A DNA stretch of 64,000 nucleotides from Alloprevotella sp. (lineage in GTDB: Bacteria; Bacteroidota; Bacteroidia; Bacteroidales; Bacteroidaceae), in NCBI GenBank assembly GCA_017477205.1, contig JAFUXE010000006.1, forward strand, positions 1 to 64,000, read 5' to 3'. Within the stretch, counting starts at the first letter, position 1, and every line of letters begins with the position of its first letter. The notes beneath the pieces are model-generated. The model was given only the letters and a program-made list of their open reading frames with translations, did no database searches and was not told the DNA's origin. Position numbers and translations under genes: made by a program. Positions 28,081-37,083 of the stretch are shown one piece after another.

Positions 28081-28135
28081 AAGACTCCTGATTTTTGTAA
28101 AAAGACTCCTGATTACGAAAATCAGGAGTCTTTTT
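28081..28135. repeat. Hairpin repeat element, copy 2
   Basis: A half copy (GACTCCTGATTTTTGTAA) precedes a hairpin (AAAGACTCCTGATT, ACGA loop, AATCAGGAGTCTTT), matching copy 1 at 24874-24935 in order and orientation, with paired base changes in the stem (GGCTCCTG versus AGACTCCTG). Confidence 0.75.
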
Positions 28136-28357
28136 TGCAAAAAACCGCACTTTTTTCATCCTGCGGCACCTGTTTTGCGCACTTTTCCCGGCCGCTTCAT
28201 GCAGGAAAAACAACTACAAACAATATGATGCCTGAGGATTCTGGAACCCCTGCGGGGTTCGGCTACGGCGGATTCCATCGGAACCGGGGTGTGCTCGCAT
28301 GCGCTCGCTTCACCCCGGCCTAAATTCTCAGACCCCAAGGGGTCTTTTCTTCCGGCG

Positions 28358-28552
28358 AGATGCCTTAACGATCCGACGAAGTGCCTTTATCTTCCGGCGA
28401 AATGCCTTCTTGATTCAGCAAGATGCGCAGAAGAATCCTGCGAGATGCCGTGATAAATCCCGCAAGATGCCGTGATAAATCCCGCAAGATGCCGTGATAA
28501 ATCCCGCAAGATGCCGTGATAAAATAATTCAGATGCCGTGACGAATGAATCC
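28358..28552. repeat. 22-bp-period array, about 9 units
   Basis: Units start with AGATGCC or a variant. The first four are degenerate (20-22 bp), then three near-identical 22-bp units (AGATGCCGTGATAAATCCCG...), then two that diverge after the core. The last unit provides the left arm of the cdsA terminator stem. Confidence 0.85.
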
Positions 28553-28564
28553 GTCACGGCATCT
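28531..28564 (-). terminator. Terminator of the rsfS-ftsH-cdsA unit
   Basis: A perfect 13-bp stem (AGATGCCGTGACG and its complement) with an 8-nt loop; on the minus strand AT-rich sequence follows. It lies 48 bp after the cdsA stop. Confidence 0.8.
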
Positions 28565-28611
28565 TCCGGCATGCTTTCGCATGCGCACGCGTATGTAAGA
28601 GGATTATTGTC

Positions 28612-29457
28612 CTAAAAACCGAGGGTGTAGAGGTAAAGGGCGGTGGCGGGCGCGGCCATCAGGCAGCTGTCGAAGCGGTCGAGCATGCCGCCGTGGCCGG
28701 GCAGCACATTGCCGCTGTCCTTGATGCCGAGCTGCCGCTTGAAGAGGCTCTCCACGAGGTCGCCCCACGTGCCGAAGACGCAGACGACGAGGGCAAAGCC
28801 CATCCAGCGCAGCAGGCTCATGTTGCTGGGAAAGAAGGTGAAAAGCAGAGAGGCCACGAGGAGGCAGAGGACGCCGCCGCCAATGCTGCCCACCCAGCTC
28901 TTGTGGGGCGAAATGCGCTCGAAGAGCTTCGCGGGGAAGCGCTTGTGGAGCAACGAGCCCACGCAGTAGGCACCCGTGTCGCTAGTCCACAGGAAGAGGA
29001 AGAGGCTCAGGGGAAGAATCCAGTGGTAGGCGGTGGCCTGCGTCACGGGATCCTGCACGAAGGCGAGCGTGGCAAGCAGCGCGAAGGGCAGGGCCACGTA
29101 CACCTGCGATGCGAAGGCGTAGGCCCAGTTCTTCAGCGGGTCGGGCTTCTGCAGGTAGAGCTCGCTGATGGGCAGGTAGATGAGCGTCACGAGATAGGGA
29201 TAGAAGACCTCGCTGCCCTGATAGCCGCTGACGTAGGCGGCGAAGGCCAGGAAGAGGTACACGCCCCCCACGGTGTTGATGAGGCGGTTGACGGAGGCTC
29301 CGGCATGACGGTTCACGAGCGTGGAGAACTCCCAGAGGCTGAGGCCCGTAATGAGGGCAAACAGCAGGACAAACGTTATGGGGGAGAGCAGGATGCCACC
29401 TACCATGACGACGACAAAGGCGGTGCCGGTGAGGAGGCGCTTGATGGTTTCGTTCAT
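28612..29457 (-). CDS. cdsA: Phosphatidate cytidylyltransferase
   Basis: This inner-membrane enzyme makes CDP-diacylglycerol from phosphatidic acid and CTP. The start is MNETIKRLLTGTAFV (29457); the open frame upstream lies antiphase inside ftsH. It has 281 residues with 7-8 hydrophobic segments. Family signature: SPHKSWVGSIGGG, then GDLVESLFKRQLGIKDSG and LPGHGGMLDRFDS, which fits the PROSITE CDS pattern ending HGGxxDRxD. It starts 4 bp after ftsH, so the two are translationally close. Confidence 0.95.
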   Translation of the reverse strand: MNETIKRLLTGTAFVVVMVGGILLSPITFVLLFALITGLSLWEFSTLVNRHAGASVNRLINTVGGVYLFLAFAAYVSGYQGSEVFYPYLVTLIYLPISELYLQKPDPLKNWAYAFASQVYVALPFALLATLAFVQDPVTQATAYHWILPLSLFLFLWTSDTGAYCVGSLLHKRFPAKLFERISPHKSWVGSIGGGVLCLLVASLLFTFFPSNMSLLRWMGFALVVCVFGTWGDLVESLFKRQLGIKDSGNVLPGHGGMLDRFDSCLMAAPATALYLYTLGF

Positions 29458-29461
29458 ATAC

Positions 29462-31519
29462 TCAGTTTGCTTCGTTGGCGTTTTCTGGCGGGGGCGGGGG
29501 TGTCTGTGCTTCTGCGCCTGCGGCAGCCTCGGCCTTCTTGCGGGCATGTTCCTCGGCCATCTGCTCGGCACGCTCGCGGTTTGCCCTCTCCTGAAGCTCA
29601 AGGAGCTCGTCGGCACGGCTCTTCCACGGGCGGGGACCGAAGATGTGCTCCACGTCCTCGCGGTAGATGACCTCACGCTCCACGAGGAGGTCGGCCAGGC
29701 GGGCATGCCCCTCGCTGTTCTCCGTCAGTATGCGCTTGGCGCGTGCATACTGCTCGGCAATGAGGCGCTGCACCTCGGCATCAATCTGCTGGGCCGTCTT
29801 CTCGGAATAGGGCTTCGTGAAGCCGTACTCCTGGTTGTCGTAGTAGCACACGTTGGGCAGGGCTTCGCTCATGCCCATGTACGCCACCATTCCGTAGCAG
29901 CGCTTCGTGACGGTCTCCAGGTCGTTGAGGGCACCGCTGCTGATATGGCCGGTGAAAAGTTCCTCGGCAGCACGTCCGCCCAGCGTGGCGCATATCTCGT
30001 CCAGCATCTGCTCCTTCGTCGTGATGCTGCGCTCCTCGGGGAGATACCATGCGGCACCGAGGGCCTGTCCTCGCGGCACAATCGTCACCTTGATGAGCGG
30101 GTTGGCAAATTCAAGCAGCCAGGATACGCTGGCGTGTCCGGCCTCGTGGAGCGCGATGGTGCGCTTCTCGCCTTCCGTCATCACCTTCGTCTTCTTCTCC
30201 AGGCCACCGATGATGCGGTCCACGGCATCCAGGAAGTCCTGCTTCACCACCTTCGGGTGGCCATGCCGGGCGGCGATGAGGGCCGCCTCGTTACAGACGT
30301 TGGCGATGTCCGCTCCAGAGAAGCCCGGCGTCTGGCGGGCAAGGAGCTCTATGTCGAGGCTTTCGTCGTACTTCAGGGGCTTGAGATGGACGTTGAAGAT
30401 GGCCACGCGCTCGGGCAGGTCGGGGAGGTCCACGTGTATCTGGCGGTCAAAGCGTCCCGCACGCAGAAGCGCCTTGTCCAGGATGTCCACGCGGTTCGTG
30501 GCGGCCATGATGATGACACCGGAGTTCGTACCGAAGCCGTCCATCTCCGTAAGGAGCTGGTTCAGCGTGTTCTCGCGCTCGTCGTTGCCGCCTACGGCAG
30601 CATTGCGCCCACGGGCACGTCCCACGGCATCAATCTCGTCAATGAAGATGATGCAGGGCGACTTCTCCTTGGCCTGGCGGAAGAGGTCGCGCACGCGGCT
30701 GGCGCCTACGCCCACGAACATTTCCACAAAGTCGGAACCGCTCATGGAGAAGAAGGGCACGTTCGCCTCACCGGCTACGGCCTTCGCCAGCAGCGTCTTT
30801 CCCGTTCCCGGAGGCCCCACCAGGAGAGCACCCTTGGGGATTTTTCCTCCCAGCTCGGTATATTTGCCGGGATTCTTCAGGAAGTCAACGATTTCCTGTA
30901 CCTCCTGCTTCGCACCCTCCTGTCCGGCCACGTCGGCAAAGGTGACACCCGTGCCTTTCGCGCCCTTTTCGACAAGCTTCGCACGGCTTTTCCCCACGTT
31001 GAAGATGCCGCCACCCGGACCTCCGCTGCCGCGAAGCATCCAGAACCACAGCAGCACGAGCAGCACGATGGGGAATACGCTGTAGAGGAGATTCGAAAGC
31101 AGGTGGTTCGACTCCTCATACTTCACGACACCCTTGTACTCGGCTGCGGCGAGGAAGTCCTCAAATTTGTCTAATGTGGGAATCTTGGCCGATACGGTAG
31201 GCGTGCGGCCCACCTGCTCCGTGCCCTGCTTGAAGACGTCGCGGATTTTCTCGGGCACCACCACGAGGCGTGCGATGCCGTCCGTCTTATCTACGATGAT
31301 GCTCTTCGCAAAGCCGTTCTGCACGTAGGTCTTGAACTCCGTGTAGGGAACTTCCTTGTTGAAACCGGTCGTTTCGCCCTGCTGACCCTGAAAGAGGATC
31401 CAGGCCAGGACACCCACGACGATGAGGTACACCCAGTTCAGGTTGAAGCGGGGCATACGGTTGTTGTCCCCCGGGGGTTGGGGGGTATTCTTCTTGTTCT
31501 TGTTGTTTTCTGTCGCCAT
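29462..31519 (-). CDS. ftsH: ATP-dependent zinc metalloprotease FtsH
   Basis: This membrane-anchored AAA+ protease of 685 residues has TM1 at about 28-44, a periplasmic domain, and TM2 at 145-161. The AAA module has Walker A GPPGTGKT (235-242), Walker B CIIFIDE (289-295), and the second-region-of-homology GRFDR. The zinc site is HEAGH (458-462). The C-terminus is Pro/Ala/Glu-rich, as in other Bacteroidetes. It degrades misassembled membrane proteins and regulatory proteins. It lies between rsfS (53 bp) and cdsA (4 bp), a gene order common in Bacteroidetes. Confidence 0.97.
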   Translation of the reverse strand: MATENNKNKKNTPQPPGDNNRMPRFNLNWVYLIVVGVLAWILFQGQQGETTGFNKEVPYTEFKTYVQNGFAKSIIVDKTDGIARLVVVPEKIRDVFKQGTEQVGRTPTVSAKIPTLDKFEDFLAAAEYKGVVKYEESNHLLSNLLYSVFPIVLLVLLWFWMLRGSGGPGGGIFNVGKSRAKLVEKGAKGTGVTFADVAGQEGAKQEVQEIVDFLKNPGKYTELGGKIPKGALLVGPPGTGKTLLAKAVAGEANVPFFSMSGSDFVEMFVGVGASRVRDLFRQAKEKSPCIIFIDEIDAVGRARGRNAAVGGNDERENTLNQLLTEMDGFGTNSGVIIMAATNRVDILDKALLRAGRFDRQIHVDLPDLPERVAIFNVHLKPLKYDESLDIELLARQTPGFSGADIANVCNEAALIAARHGHPKVVKQDFLDAVDRIIGGLEKKTKVMTEGEKRTIALHEAGHASVSWLLEFANPLIKVTIVPRGQALGAAWYLPEERSITTKEQMLDEICATLGGRAAEELFTGHISSGALNDLETVTKRCYGMVAYMGMSEALPNVCYYDNQEYGFTKPYSEKTAQQIDAEVQRLIAEQYARAKRILTENSEGHARLADLLVEREVIYREDVEHIFGPRPWKSRADELLELQERANRERAEQMAEEHARKKAEAAAGAEAQTPPPPPENANEAN

Positions 31520-31572
31520 GTGCGGCTGTTGTTATGCGTGTTAGAAAAAAGGGGAAAGGGCATTCCACGCGC

Positions 31573-31932
31573 TTAGTCCAAGTTGGGGACCTCGTGGAGT
31601 TCGCGATATTCCCAGAGACCTTCAAGGTCGTAGTGTTCGCGCGCCTCGGGGAGGAAAACGTGTACCATCACCGTCCCGTAGTCCAGCGCCACCCATTGCA
31701 GGTTGTCGCGTCCGGCAATGGCGGCAGGCTTTTCGCCTCCCTTCTTGCGGGCGGTTTCCTCCACGCTGTCGGCCACGGCGTCCACCTGCTGCGGGCTGCC
31801 TGCCGAGCAGATGACGAAAAACTCCGCAGGAGCCGCTTCGATACCCCGCATGTCTGCGGCCACGATGTCGAAGCCCTTTTTCTCCTGCATTCCTTCGATG
31901 ATGGTATCAACCAGTCTTTCTGTTTGCGTCAT
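31573..31932 (-). CDS. rsfS: Ribosomal silencing factor RsfS
   Basis: This 119-residue protein of the RsfS/Iojap family contains KKGFDIVAADMRGI, EFFVICSAGSPQQVDAVADSVEE and WVALDYGTVMVHVFLPEAREHYDLEGLW, the standard family run. RsfS binds L14 on the 50S subunit and blocks subunit joining under starvation. First gene of the rsfS-ftsH-cdsA unit. Confidence 0.95.
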   Translation of the reverse strand: MTQTERLVDTIIEGMQEKKGFDIVAADMRGIEAAPAEFFVICSAGSPQQVDAVADSVEETARKKGGEKPAAIAGRDNLQWVALDYGTVMVHVFLPEAREHYDLEGLWEYRELHEVPNLD

Positions 31933-31984
31933 TTCCTTTGTCTTCAGTGAATGTTTCCGGCACTATATGCCGTAAAGTAGGGCA

Positions 31985-31992
31985 CAAAAATA
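31985..31992 (-). promoter_or_regulatory. -7 box of the rsfS-ftsH-cdsA unit
   Basis: TATTTTTG on the minus strand, about 55 bp upstream of the rsfS start; the only TTTG upstream is at an unusual 12-bp spacing. Confidence 0.4.
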
Positions 31993-32052
31993 CGATATAA
32001 CTTCCAAATAGATGGTACGTAAGCAGAAATTTTGAAAAAAAACGGCAAAGTT

Positions 32053-32084
32053 CTTGGTAGGAATGCAAGAACTTCTTACTTTTG
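32053..32084 (+). promoter_or_regulatory. tRNA-Gln promoter
   Basis: CTTG (32053-32056) and TACTTTTG (32077-32084) are 20 bp apart. The tRNA begins 50 bp further on. Confidence 0.6.
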
Positions 32085-32133
32085 CACCCGCATTTCGGAG
32101 CAGGAAGCTCGCAAAAATGCACTCAACAGCGTT

Positions 32134-32204
32134 TGGGGTATGGTGTAATGGTAACACTGCAGATTCTGGTCCTGCCTTTCCTGGTTCGAATCCGGGTACC
32201 CCAA
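32134..32204 (+). tRNA. tRNA-Gln (CTG anticodon)
   Basis: The acceptor stem TGGGGTA (32134-32140) pairs with TACCCCA (32197-32203), discriminator A. A D-arm (GTGTAATGGTAACAC), an anticodon loop TTCTGGT with anticodon CTG at 32166-32168, and a T-arm with GGTTCGAATCC are all present. The anticodon stem's closing pair is A-C. CCA is not encoded. Confidence 0.95.
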
Positions 32205-32220
32205 CAAAACTCCCTTCAAG

Positions 32221-32256
32221 TCGTCGTAAGTCAGGCACTTACGGCGATTTTCTTTT
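32221..32256 (+). terminator. tRNA-Gln terminator
   Basis: An 11-bp stem with one G-T pair (TCGTCGTAAGT against ACTTACGGCGA) is followed by TTTTCTTTTG, 17 bp after the tRNA. Confidence 0.75.
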
Positions 32257-32319
32257 GTCTTATATTTGTCCCCCTGCTCTCCTCGTCACTCGTCACCCGT
32301 CAATTATAGCATATAGCGA

Positions 32320-32352
32320 GCAGCAGGCACCTCGCTGGGAGATGCCTGCTGC
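32320..32352 (-). terminator. Hairpin downstream of the DUF349 gene
   Basis: A 10-bp perfect stem (GCAGCAGGCA and its complement) with a 13-nt loop lies 46 bp past the DUF349 stop. The following T-run is weak. Confidence 0.5.
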
Positions 32353-32397
32353 ATATTGAAACCCGTGCGGGCGGGGCCGCACTGTCGGGGATTGTCG

Positions 32398-34428
32398 TTA
32401 TTCCTCAGCCTCTTCGTTGGCAGCTTCCTGCTCGCGTGCAGCCTTTATCTTTTCGGCAATGCCAGCGAGGTCTTCCTTCAGGCGGGCAATCTTGCGCTCC
32501 ACTTCCTCCACGAGGCTGCTGCCGCCCTTGCTCTTTGCGGAGAAGAACGTGAGGTTGGTCTCGTAGTTCTTGATTTCGTCGCGCTTTGCCTCGAAGGCGT
32601 TCTGCAGGCGCTGCAGCTCACGCGTCAGTTCGTTACCGCTCTTCTCGGCCACACTGCGGCGGAAGTTCTCAACGCTGCGGCGGCGTGCGGAAATGTTCAG
32701 TTCCTTATAGATGCGGTCGAGCACTTCGCGATACCGCTTGTAGATCTTGTCCTTCTTGCGGAAGGGCACGTGGCCGATGGAGTTCCAGCGGTCCTGGAGC
32801 GCGTGTACGGCCTGCTGTGCGTCCTCGCGGGCTTCGGCCAGGATGGCTTCCAGCTGTGCGATGACGTCCTGCTTCTGTGCCAGGTTGGCCTCCTCCTCGC
32901 GGAGCTGGTCGCCCGTGGCTTCGTTCTTGCGCTCGAAGAAGTAGTTGCAAGCCTCGTTGAAGCGCTTCCAGATGGCCTCAGATGCCTTGTGGGAGATGGG
33001 ACCCACCTCCTTCCAGCGCTTCTGCAAGGCGATGAGCTTCTGGGAGGTGCTGTTCCAGTCGGTGCTTTCCTTCAGGGCCTCGGCCTCGTCGGCCAGGCGG
33101 TTCTTGGCCTCAAGGTTGGCGGCGTGCGTCTCACGTGCGGAACGGAAATACTCGGCCTTGCGCTGGAAGAAGCGGTCACAGGCGGCACGGAAGCGCTCGA
33201 AAATCTTGGCGTTCACCTTGCGGGGCGTGAAGCCTACGGTGCGCCATTCTGCCTGCCATGCCAGCACCTGCTTTGTCATCTTGTCCCAGTCGGCAAAGGT
33301 CTTCAGCTTGTCGAGGTCGAGGCCTTCCACCTGTTCGCAGAGTGCCGTCTTGCGCTGGAGGTTTTCCTCCTCCTGTGCCTTCATGTCCTCGAAGTAAGCC
33401 TGATGGCGCTTGTTGATGACGGTGGAAGCCGCCTTGAAGCGCTCCCATACCTCCTCGCGCTTTTCCTTCTCGACGGGTCCCGTCTCACGGAAGTCCTGGT
33501 GCAGAGCCTGCAACTGGCGGAAAGCGGCGATGGGGTCTTCCATCTCGGCCAGCTTCTCTGCCGACTCGCAGAGCTGGAGCTTCTTCTCAAGATTCTTCTT
33601 GAAGTCATACATGCGTGCCTCGTGGTTGAGGTGGAGCTGGTCGTAGAAGAGCTCGATGTAGTGCTGGTAGTTTTTCCACAGCTCCGTTGCGTTCTCTGCG
33701 GGCACGCTCTTGATTTCGCGCCACTCCGCCTGCAGTTTCTTCAGCTGCTCGAAGTTCTTGTCTGCCGTTTCGGGAGATTCGGCATACTGCTTCACGAGCT
33801 CTATGATTTCAAGCTTGCGCTTCAGGTTGCGCTGCTTCTCCTCCTCAAGGCTGGCAGCTTCCTTGGCACGCACCTCGCGCACGCGCTCCATTTCCGCCTT
33901 GAAACTCTCCTCCAGGGGGTCGGGAGCAGGCTGGAAGTCGTCAGCATTGCCACCTGCGGCGATGAAAGCCTCACGGGCAGCGGTAGCCTCGGCATTGTGT
34001 ATGTGATAGTAAACCTGTTTGAGGTGTTCCAGTTCCTGACGTGCTACGGTCTCCGCCTCGGCCACGATCTGGCGCAGGCGCTCAATGACCTCCTCCTTCG
34101 TGCGGGGTGCGGGGTGCTCCTTGGCTTCGGGCTCAGGCTCGGCAGGCGCTTCCTCCGCTGCGGGAGCAACCTCCTCCTCTGCGGGGAGGTCGGAAGGAAC
34201 GTCCTCCGCAGGAGCCTCCTCAACGGGAGCGGCTACTTCCTCTGCGGGAGCGGCCTCTTCCACCGGTGCAGCTTCCTCGGCAGGAGCTTCTTCTGTAGGA
34301 GCTTCCTCGGCAGGAGTTTCCTCGTTTTCAACTGTTTCAACTACCGTAGCTTCGGCCTTTGTCTCGGCCTGTTCGCTCTTCACTTCCTCAATGACCTCTT
34401 GCGGGTCAAGGTTCTTGTTTTCGTCCAT
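32398..34428 (-). CDS. DUF349 coiled-coil protein
   Basis: This 676-residue, probably cytoplasmic protein has an Ala/Glu/Pro-rich acidic N-terminal region (about 15-110, repeated EEAPAEE) followed by at least five DUF349 repeats. These are helical pairs marked by W-x5-8-F-x-A, for example WERFKAASTVINKRHQAYFED, IFERFRAACDRFFQRKAEYF and IWKRFNEACNYFFERKNEAT. DUF349 proteins are widespread in Bacteroidetes; their role is not established. The N-terminal repetitive part is likely to vary in length between strains. Confidence 0.85.
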   Translation of the reverse strand: MDENKNLDPQEVIEEVKSEQAETKAEATVVETVENEETPAEEAPTEEAPAEEAAPVEEAAPAEEVAAPVEEAPAEDVPSDLPAEEEVAPAAEEAPAEPEPEAKEHPAPRTKEEVIERLRQIVAEAETVARQELEHLKQVYYHIHNAEATAAREAFIAAGGNADDFQPAPDPLEESFKAEMERVREVRAKEAASLEEEKQRNLKRKLEIIELVKQYAESPETADKNFEQLKKLQAEWREIKSVPAENATELWKNYQHYIELFYDQLHLNHEARMYDFKKNLEKKLQLCESAEKLAEMEDPIAAFRQLQALHQDFRETGPVEKEKREEVWERFKAASTVINKRHQAYFEDMKAQEEENLQRKTALCEQVEGLDLDKLKTFADWDKMTKQVLAWQAEWRTVGFTPRKVNAKIFERFRAACDRFFQRKAEYFRSARETHAANLEAKNRLADEAEALKESTDWNSTSQKLIALQKRWKEVGPISHKASEAIWKRFNEACNYFFERKNEATGDQLREEEANLAQKQDVIAQLEAILAEAREDAQQAVHALQDRWNSIGHVPFRKKDKIYKRYREVLDRIYKELNISARRRSVENFRRSVAEKSGNELTRELQRLQNAFEAKRDEIKNYETNLTFFSAKSKGGSSLVEEVERKIARLKEDLAGIAEKIKAAREQEAANEEAEE

Positions 34429-34594
34429 AATTAGATATTGGTAATGCTATGGCAAAGCATGCGAGGGGGCGCAAAAGAGACCCCTGCGAAATGCTCCGCA
34501 GTTTAACGTCCTGCAAATGAAAGCTATTTTTCCTTTACCACAAAACTTTTTCGCCTTTTTTTATTCGATTGCCACCAAAGCATGCGCCAAAAGG

Positions 34595-34626
34595 CTTGCA
34601 ATAGTCCCAAAAGTTTCTTATCTTTG
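34595..34626 (+). promoter_or_regulatory. Promoter of the NfeD-flotillin unit
   Basis: CTTG (34595-34598) and TATCTTTG (34619-34626) are 20 bp apart; the start codon is 33 bp further. Confidence 0.65.
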
Positions 34627-34659
34627 CAGCCTCACATATACCATTCAACTACACAAGCG

Positions 34660-35262
34660 ATGTTTGAATCATTTACAACCTGGTTTTCGGCCCTGGACGG
34701 CATACAGCAGATGTTCTGGGGCTGTGCACTGGTGGCCAGTGCAGTGTTTCTCGTACAGATGGTGCTGACGCTGCTCGGCATGGACGGCCACGACGTGGAC
34801 GTGGACTTCGACGCAGCCGACTTTGGCGACACGGACGGCGACACGATGGACACGGGCGGTGCCGTATCGCTCTTCTCCGTCCGCAGCATGGTCAACTTCT
34901 TCGTGGGCTTCGGATGGGCAGGCGTGAGCTTCCACGACCTGATTGGCAGCCCCGCATTGCTGATTGCGGTCAGCGTACTGGTGGGCGCGCTCTTCGTCTG
35001 GGTTTTCTTCTTCATCAAGAAGCAGACGAAGAAGTTCGAGGCCAACGGTGCCTTCGACATCCGCAACTGCGAGGGGCGCACGGCCAATGTCTATCTGCGC
35101 ATCCCGGAAGGGAAGGCAGGCAAGGGCAAGGTGCAGGTGTCCGTAAACGGCTCCATCCACGAAATAGATGCCCTCACCGACGGCGATGCCATCGCCAGCG
35201 GGCAGAAGGTGCGCATCGTCGAGGTCATCGACGGTGAGACGCTACGGGTTGTTCCCCTTTAA
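34660..35262 (+). CDS. NfeD-like membrane protein
   Basis: The start is set at MFESFTTWFSALDG (34660), downstream of the promoter, giving 200 residues. The N-terminal half has hydrophobic segments (about 20-37, 70-90 and 100-125) split by an Asp-rich loop (HDVDVDFDAADFGDTDGD). The C-terminal half is a soluble beta-rich domain (NCEGRTANVYLRIPEGKAGKG to KVRIVEVIDGETLRVVPL) that fits the NfeD OB fold. NfeD proteins partner with SPFH proteins, and the flotillin gene follows by 39 bp. Confidence 0.8.
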   Translation: MFESFTTWFSALDGIQQMFWGCALVASAVFLVQMVLTLLGMDGHDVDVDFDAADFGDTDGDTMDTGGAVSLFSVRSMVNFFVGFGWAGVSFHDLIGSPALLIAVSVLVGALFVWVFFFIKKQTKKFEANGAFDIRNCEGRTANVYLRIPEGKAGKGKVQVSVNGSIHEIDALTDGDAIASGQKVRIVEVIDGETLRVVPL

Positions 35263-35301
35263 CGCTTAATTATCATTTTTCAATCCTAAATTATCTACGA
35301 T

Positions 35302-36684
35302 ATGCAATCCATGTACATAATCATCGCCTTGGCCATAGTGGTAATTTTCCTCTTCATGGCCATCATCAACCGCTATCGTCGCTGCCCCTCGGACAAGATC
35401 CTCGTCATCTACGGCAGCAAGAGTAACAAATCCAGCGCCCGTTGCATCCACGGTGGTGGTGCCTTCGTATGGCCCATCATCGAGGACTATGCCTACCTGT
35501 CGCTGACCCCCATCTCCATCGATGCCAACCTGACCAATGCGCTCTCGAAGCAGAACATCCGTGTTGACGTGCCCAGCCGCTTCACCGTCGGTATCAGCAC
35601 CGACCCCGAGTCGATGAATGCCGCTGCCGAGCGCCTTCTTGGCCTCACGCCCGGACAGATTCAGGAGCTGGCACGCGACATCCTCTTCGGCCAGCTGCGT
35701 CTCGTCATTGCCACGATGAGCATTGAGGAGCTGAACAACGACCGCGACAAGTTCCTGGAAAGCATCTCCGCCAACGTGGAGGTCGAACTGAAGAAAATCG
35801 GCCTGCGCCTCATCAACGTAAACGTCACCGACATCAAGGACGAGAGCGGATATATCGAGGCCCTCGGACGCGAGGCCGCAGCAAAGGCCATCAACGAGGC
35901 CAAGGTGCGCGTGGCCGAGCAGGACAAGGTCGGTGAAATCGGTAAGGCAGAAGCCGTCCGGGAAACGCGTATCCGTACGGCCGAGGCCAATGCAACGGCT
36001 GTACAGGGTGAGAACGCGGCAAAGGTGGACATTGCCGTCAGCGATGCCGACCGCCGCGAGAAGGAGGCCGAGGCACACCGCAAGGCCACGGCTGCCGAGC
36101 GTGTGCAGGAAGCCCGTGCACAGCAGGAAGCCTATGCCGCAGAGCGCGAGGCGGAAATCGCCCGTGCCGAGCGCGAACAGGCCACGCAGAAGGCCAACGT
36201 CCTCGTGCCGCAGGAAATCGAGAAACAGCGCCTCATCATTGAGGCCGAGGCAGAAGCCGAGCAGAAGCGTGTCAACGCCAAGGGTGAGGCCGACGCCATC
36301 TTCGCCAAGATGGAGGCCGAGGCAAAGGGTCTCTACGAAGTGCTCACGAAGCAGGCCGCAGGTTACGACAAGATGGTACAGGCCGCAGGCGGCGATGCCG
36401 ACAAGGCATACATGCTGCTCCTCCTGGAAAAACTGCCGGAGCTCGTCAAGACGCAGGTGGAGGCCGTCAAGGGCATCAACATCGACCACGTCACCGTCTG
36501 GGACGGCGGCAACAGTGCCGACGGCAAGGGCTCAACGGCCAACTTCGTCAGCGGGCTGATGAAGTCTGTGCCCCCGCTCAACGAACTCTTCGACATGGCC
36601 GGCCTCAGCCTGCCGGAATATCTCGCAAAGAAGAAAGAAGGCGTCAAGCCCGTAGAGACGGCTGATGCAGAGGAAGTCAACTGA
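35302..36684 (+). CDS. Flotillin-family SPFH protein (YqiK-like)
   Basis: This 460-residue protein has an N-terminal membrane segment (4-22), an SPFH/band-7 domain (about 25-190, CPSDKILVIYG ... LARDILFGQLRLVIATMSIEEL), and a long Ala/Glu-rich coiled coil (about 190-350, many EA and AE steps). The C-terminal oligomerisation part contains LLLEKLPELVKTQVEAVKGI. Flotillins scaffold membrane microdomains. The NfeD-like gene upstream is the standard partner. A very strong terminator follows. Confidence 0.9.
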   Translation: MQSMYIIIALAIVVIFLFMAIINRYRRCPSDKILVIYGSKSNKSSARCIHGGGAFVWPIIEDYAYLSLTPISIDANLTNALSKQNIRVDVPSRFTVGISTDPESMNAAAERLLGLTPGQIQELARDILFGQLRLVIATMSIEELNNDRDKFLESISANVEVELKKIGLRLINVNVTDIKDESGYIEALGREAAAKAINEAKVRVAEQDKVGEIGKAEAVRETRIRTAEANATAVQGENAAKVDIAVSDADRREKEAEAHRKATAAERVQEARAQQEAYAAEREAEIARAEREQATQKANVLVPQEIEKQRLIIEAEAEAEQKRVNAKGEADAIFAKMEAEAKGLYEVLTKQAAGYDKMVQAAGGDADKAYMLLLLEKLPELVKTQVEAVKGINIDHVTVWDGGNSADGKGSTANFVSGLMKSVPPLNELFDMAGLSLPEYLAKKKEGVKPVETADAEEVN

Positions 36685-36703
36685 TTTCCTTTATTTAACG
36701 ACG

Positions 36704-36760
36704 AATCGTGGGCATTCTTGCGTCAGTGCAAGAATGCCCACGATTATTATATATTTTTTA
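36704..36760 (+). terminator. Terminator of the flotillin unit
   Basis: A perfect 18-bp stem (36704-36721 with 36728-36745) and 6-nt loop, followed by ATTATATATTTTTTA. Confidence 0.92.
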
Positions 36761-36763
36761 GCG

Positions 36764-36993
36764 GTCACCGGAGGTGACACATCATGCTTAACCCCCGTCG
36801 CGCGAAGCGCGTCGTGGGGGTATCTAAGCACACGACGGGGTCACGTCTCCGTAGGAGTCGCACAAGCAAATATGCGTTTAATCATGCGACTGCTCCGCAG
36901 ACGCCCCGCAGACAGACATCTCCTTCTCCCCACGACGCTCATCGCTTCGCTCCGAGCGACGGGGGTTAAGCATAATGTGTTGCCTACGGCAAC
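36764..36993. mobile_element. 230-bp palindromic element with hairpin ends (MITE- or BIME-like)
   Basis: The two 38-nt ends (36764-36801 and 36956-36993) are inverted copies. Each end has a terminal 15-nt hairpin (GTCACC-GGA-GGTGAC left; GTTGCC-TAC-GGCAAC right), a 5-nt spacer, and an 18-bp perfect inverted repeat (ATGCTTAACCCCCGTCGC). The hairpins differ at two stem positions on each arm and every change is compensated. Inside, a further inverted repeat pairs 36845-36862 with 36885-36902 (15 of 18). There is no coding capacity. No target-site duplication was recognised. Confidence 0.7.
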
Positions 36994-37011
36994 TTTAGCA
37001 GACACGAAGGA

Positions 37012-37083
37012 TTACATACCCGCAAAGATTCGTGAAATTCGTGCCGTTCGTGGTTCAAACAAAGAGTGGAGTCTGTGGTTTAA
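37012..37083 (-). repeat. 75-bp dispersed repeat, copy 1
   Basis: The minus strand matches 41191-41267 on the plus strand over its length; a core of about 38 bp (AACCACGAA, GGCACGAATTTCACGAATC, TTTGCGG) has only two differences. Confidence 0.75.

Larger units (their letters stand above)
28024..28611. other. 588-bp intergenic region rich in repeats
   Basis: From left: LRR promoter, hairpin element copy 2, a GC-rich stretch with short inverted repeats (GAACCCC..GGGGTTC near 28240; GACCCC-AA-GGGGTC at 28331-28344), the 22-bp array 28358-28530, and the cdsA terminator. A small frame at 28387-28572 is only the translation of the array. Confidence 0.6.

Noticed and set aside
28024..28140. N-terminal extension of the LRR protein
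   Set aside because: It encodes the hairpin repeat and the -7 box, while a normal signal peptide starts at 28023.
28387..28572. 61-codon minus-strand frame
   Set aside because: It is only the translation of the 22-bp array.
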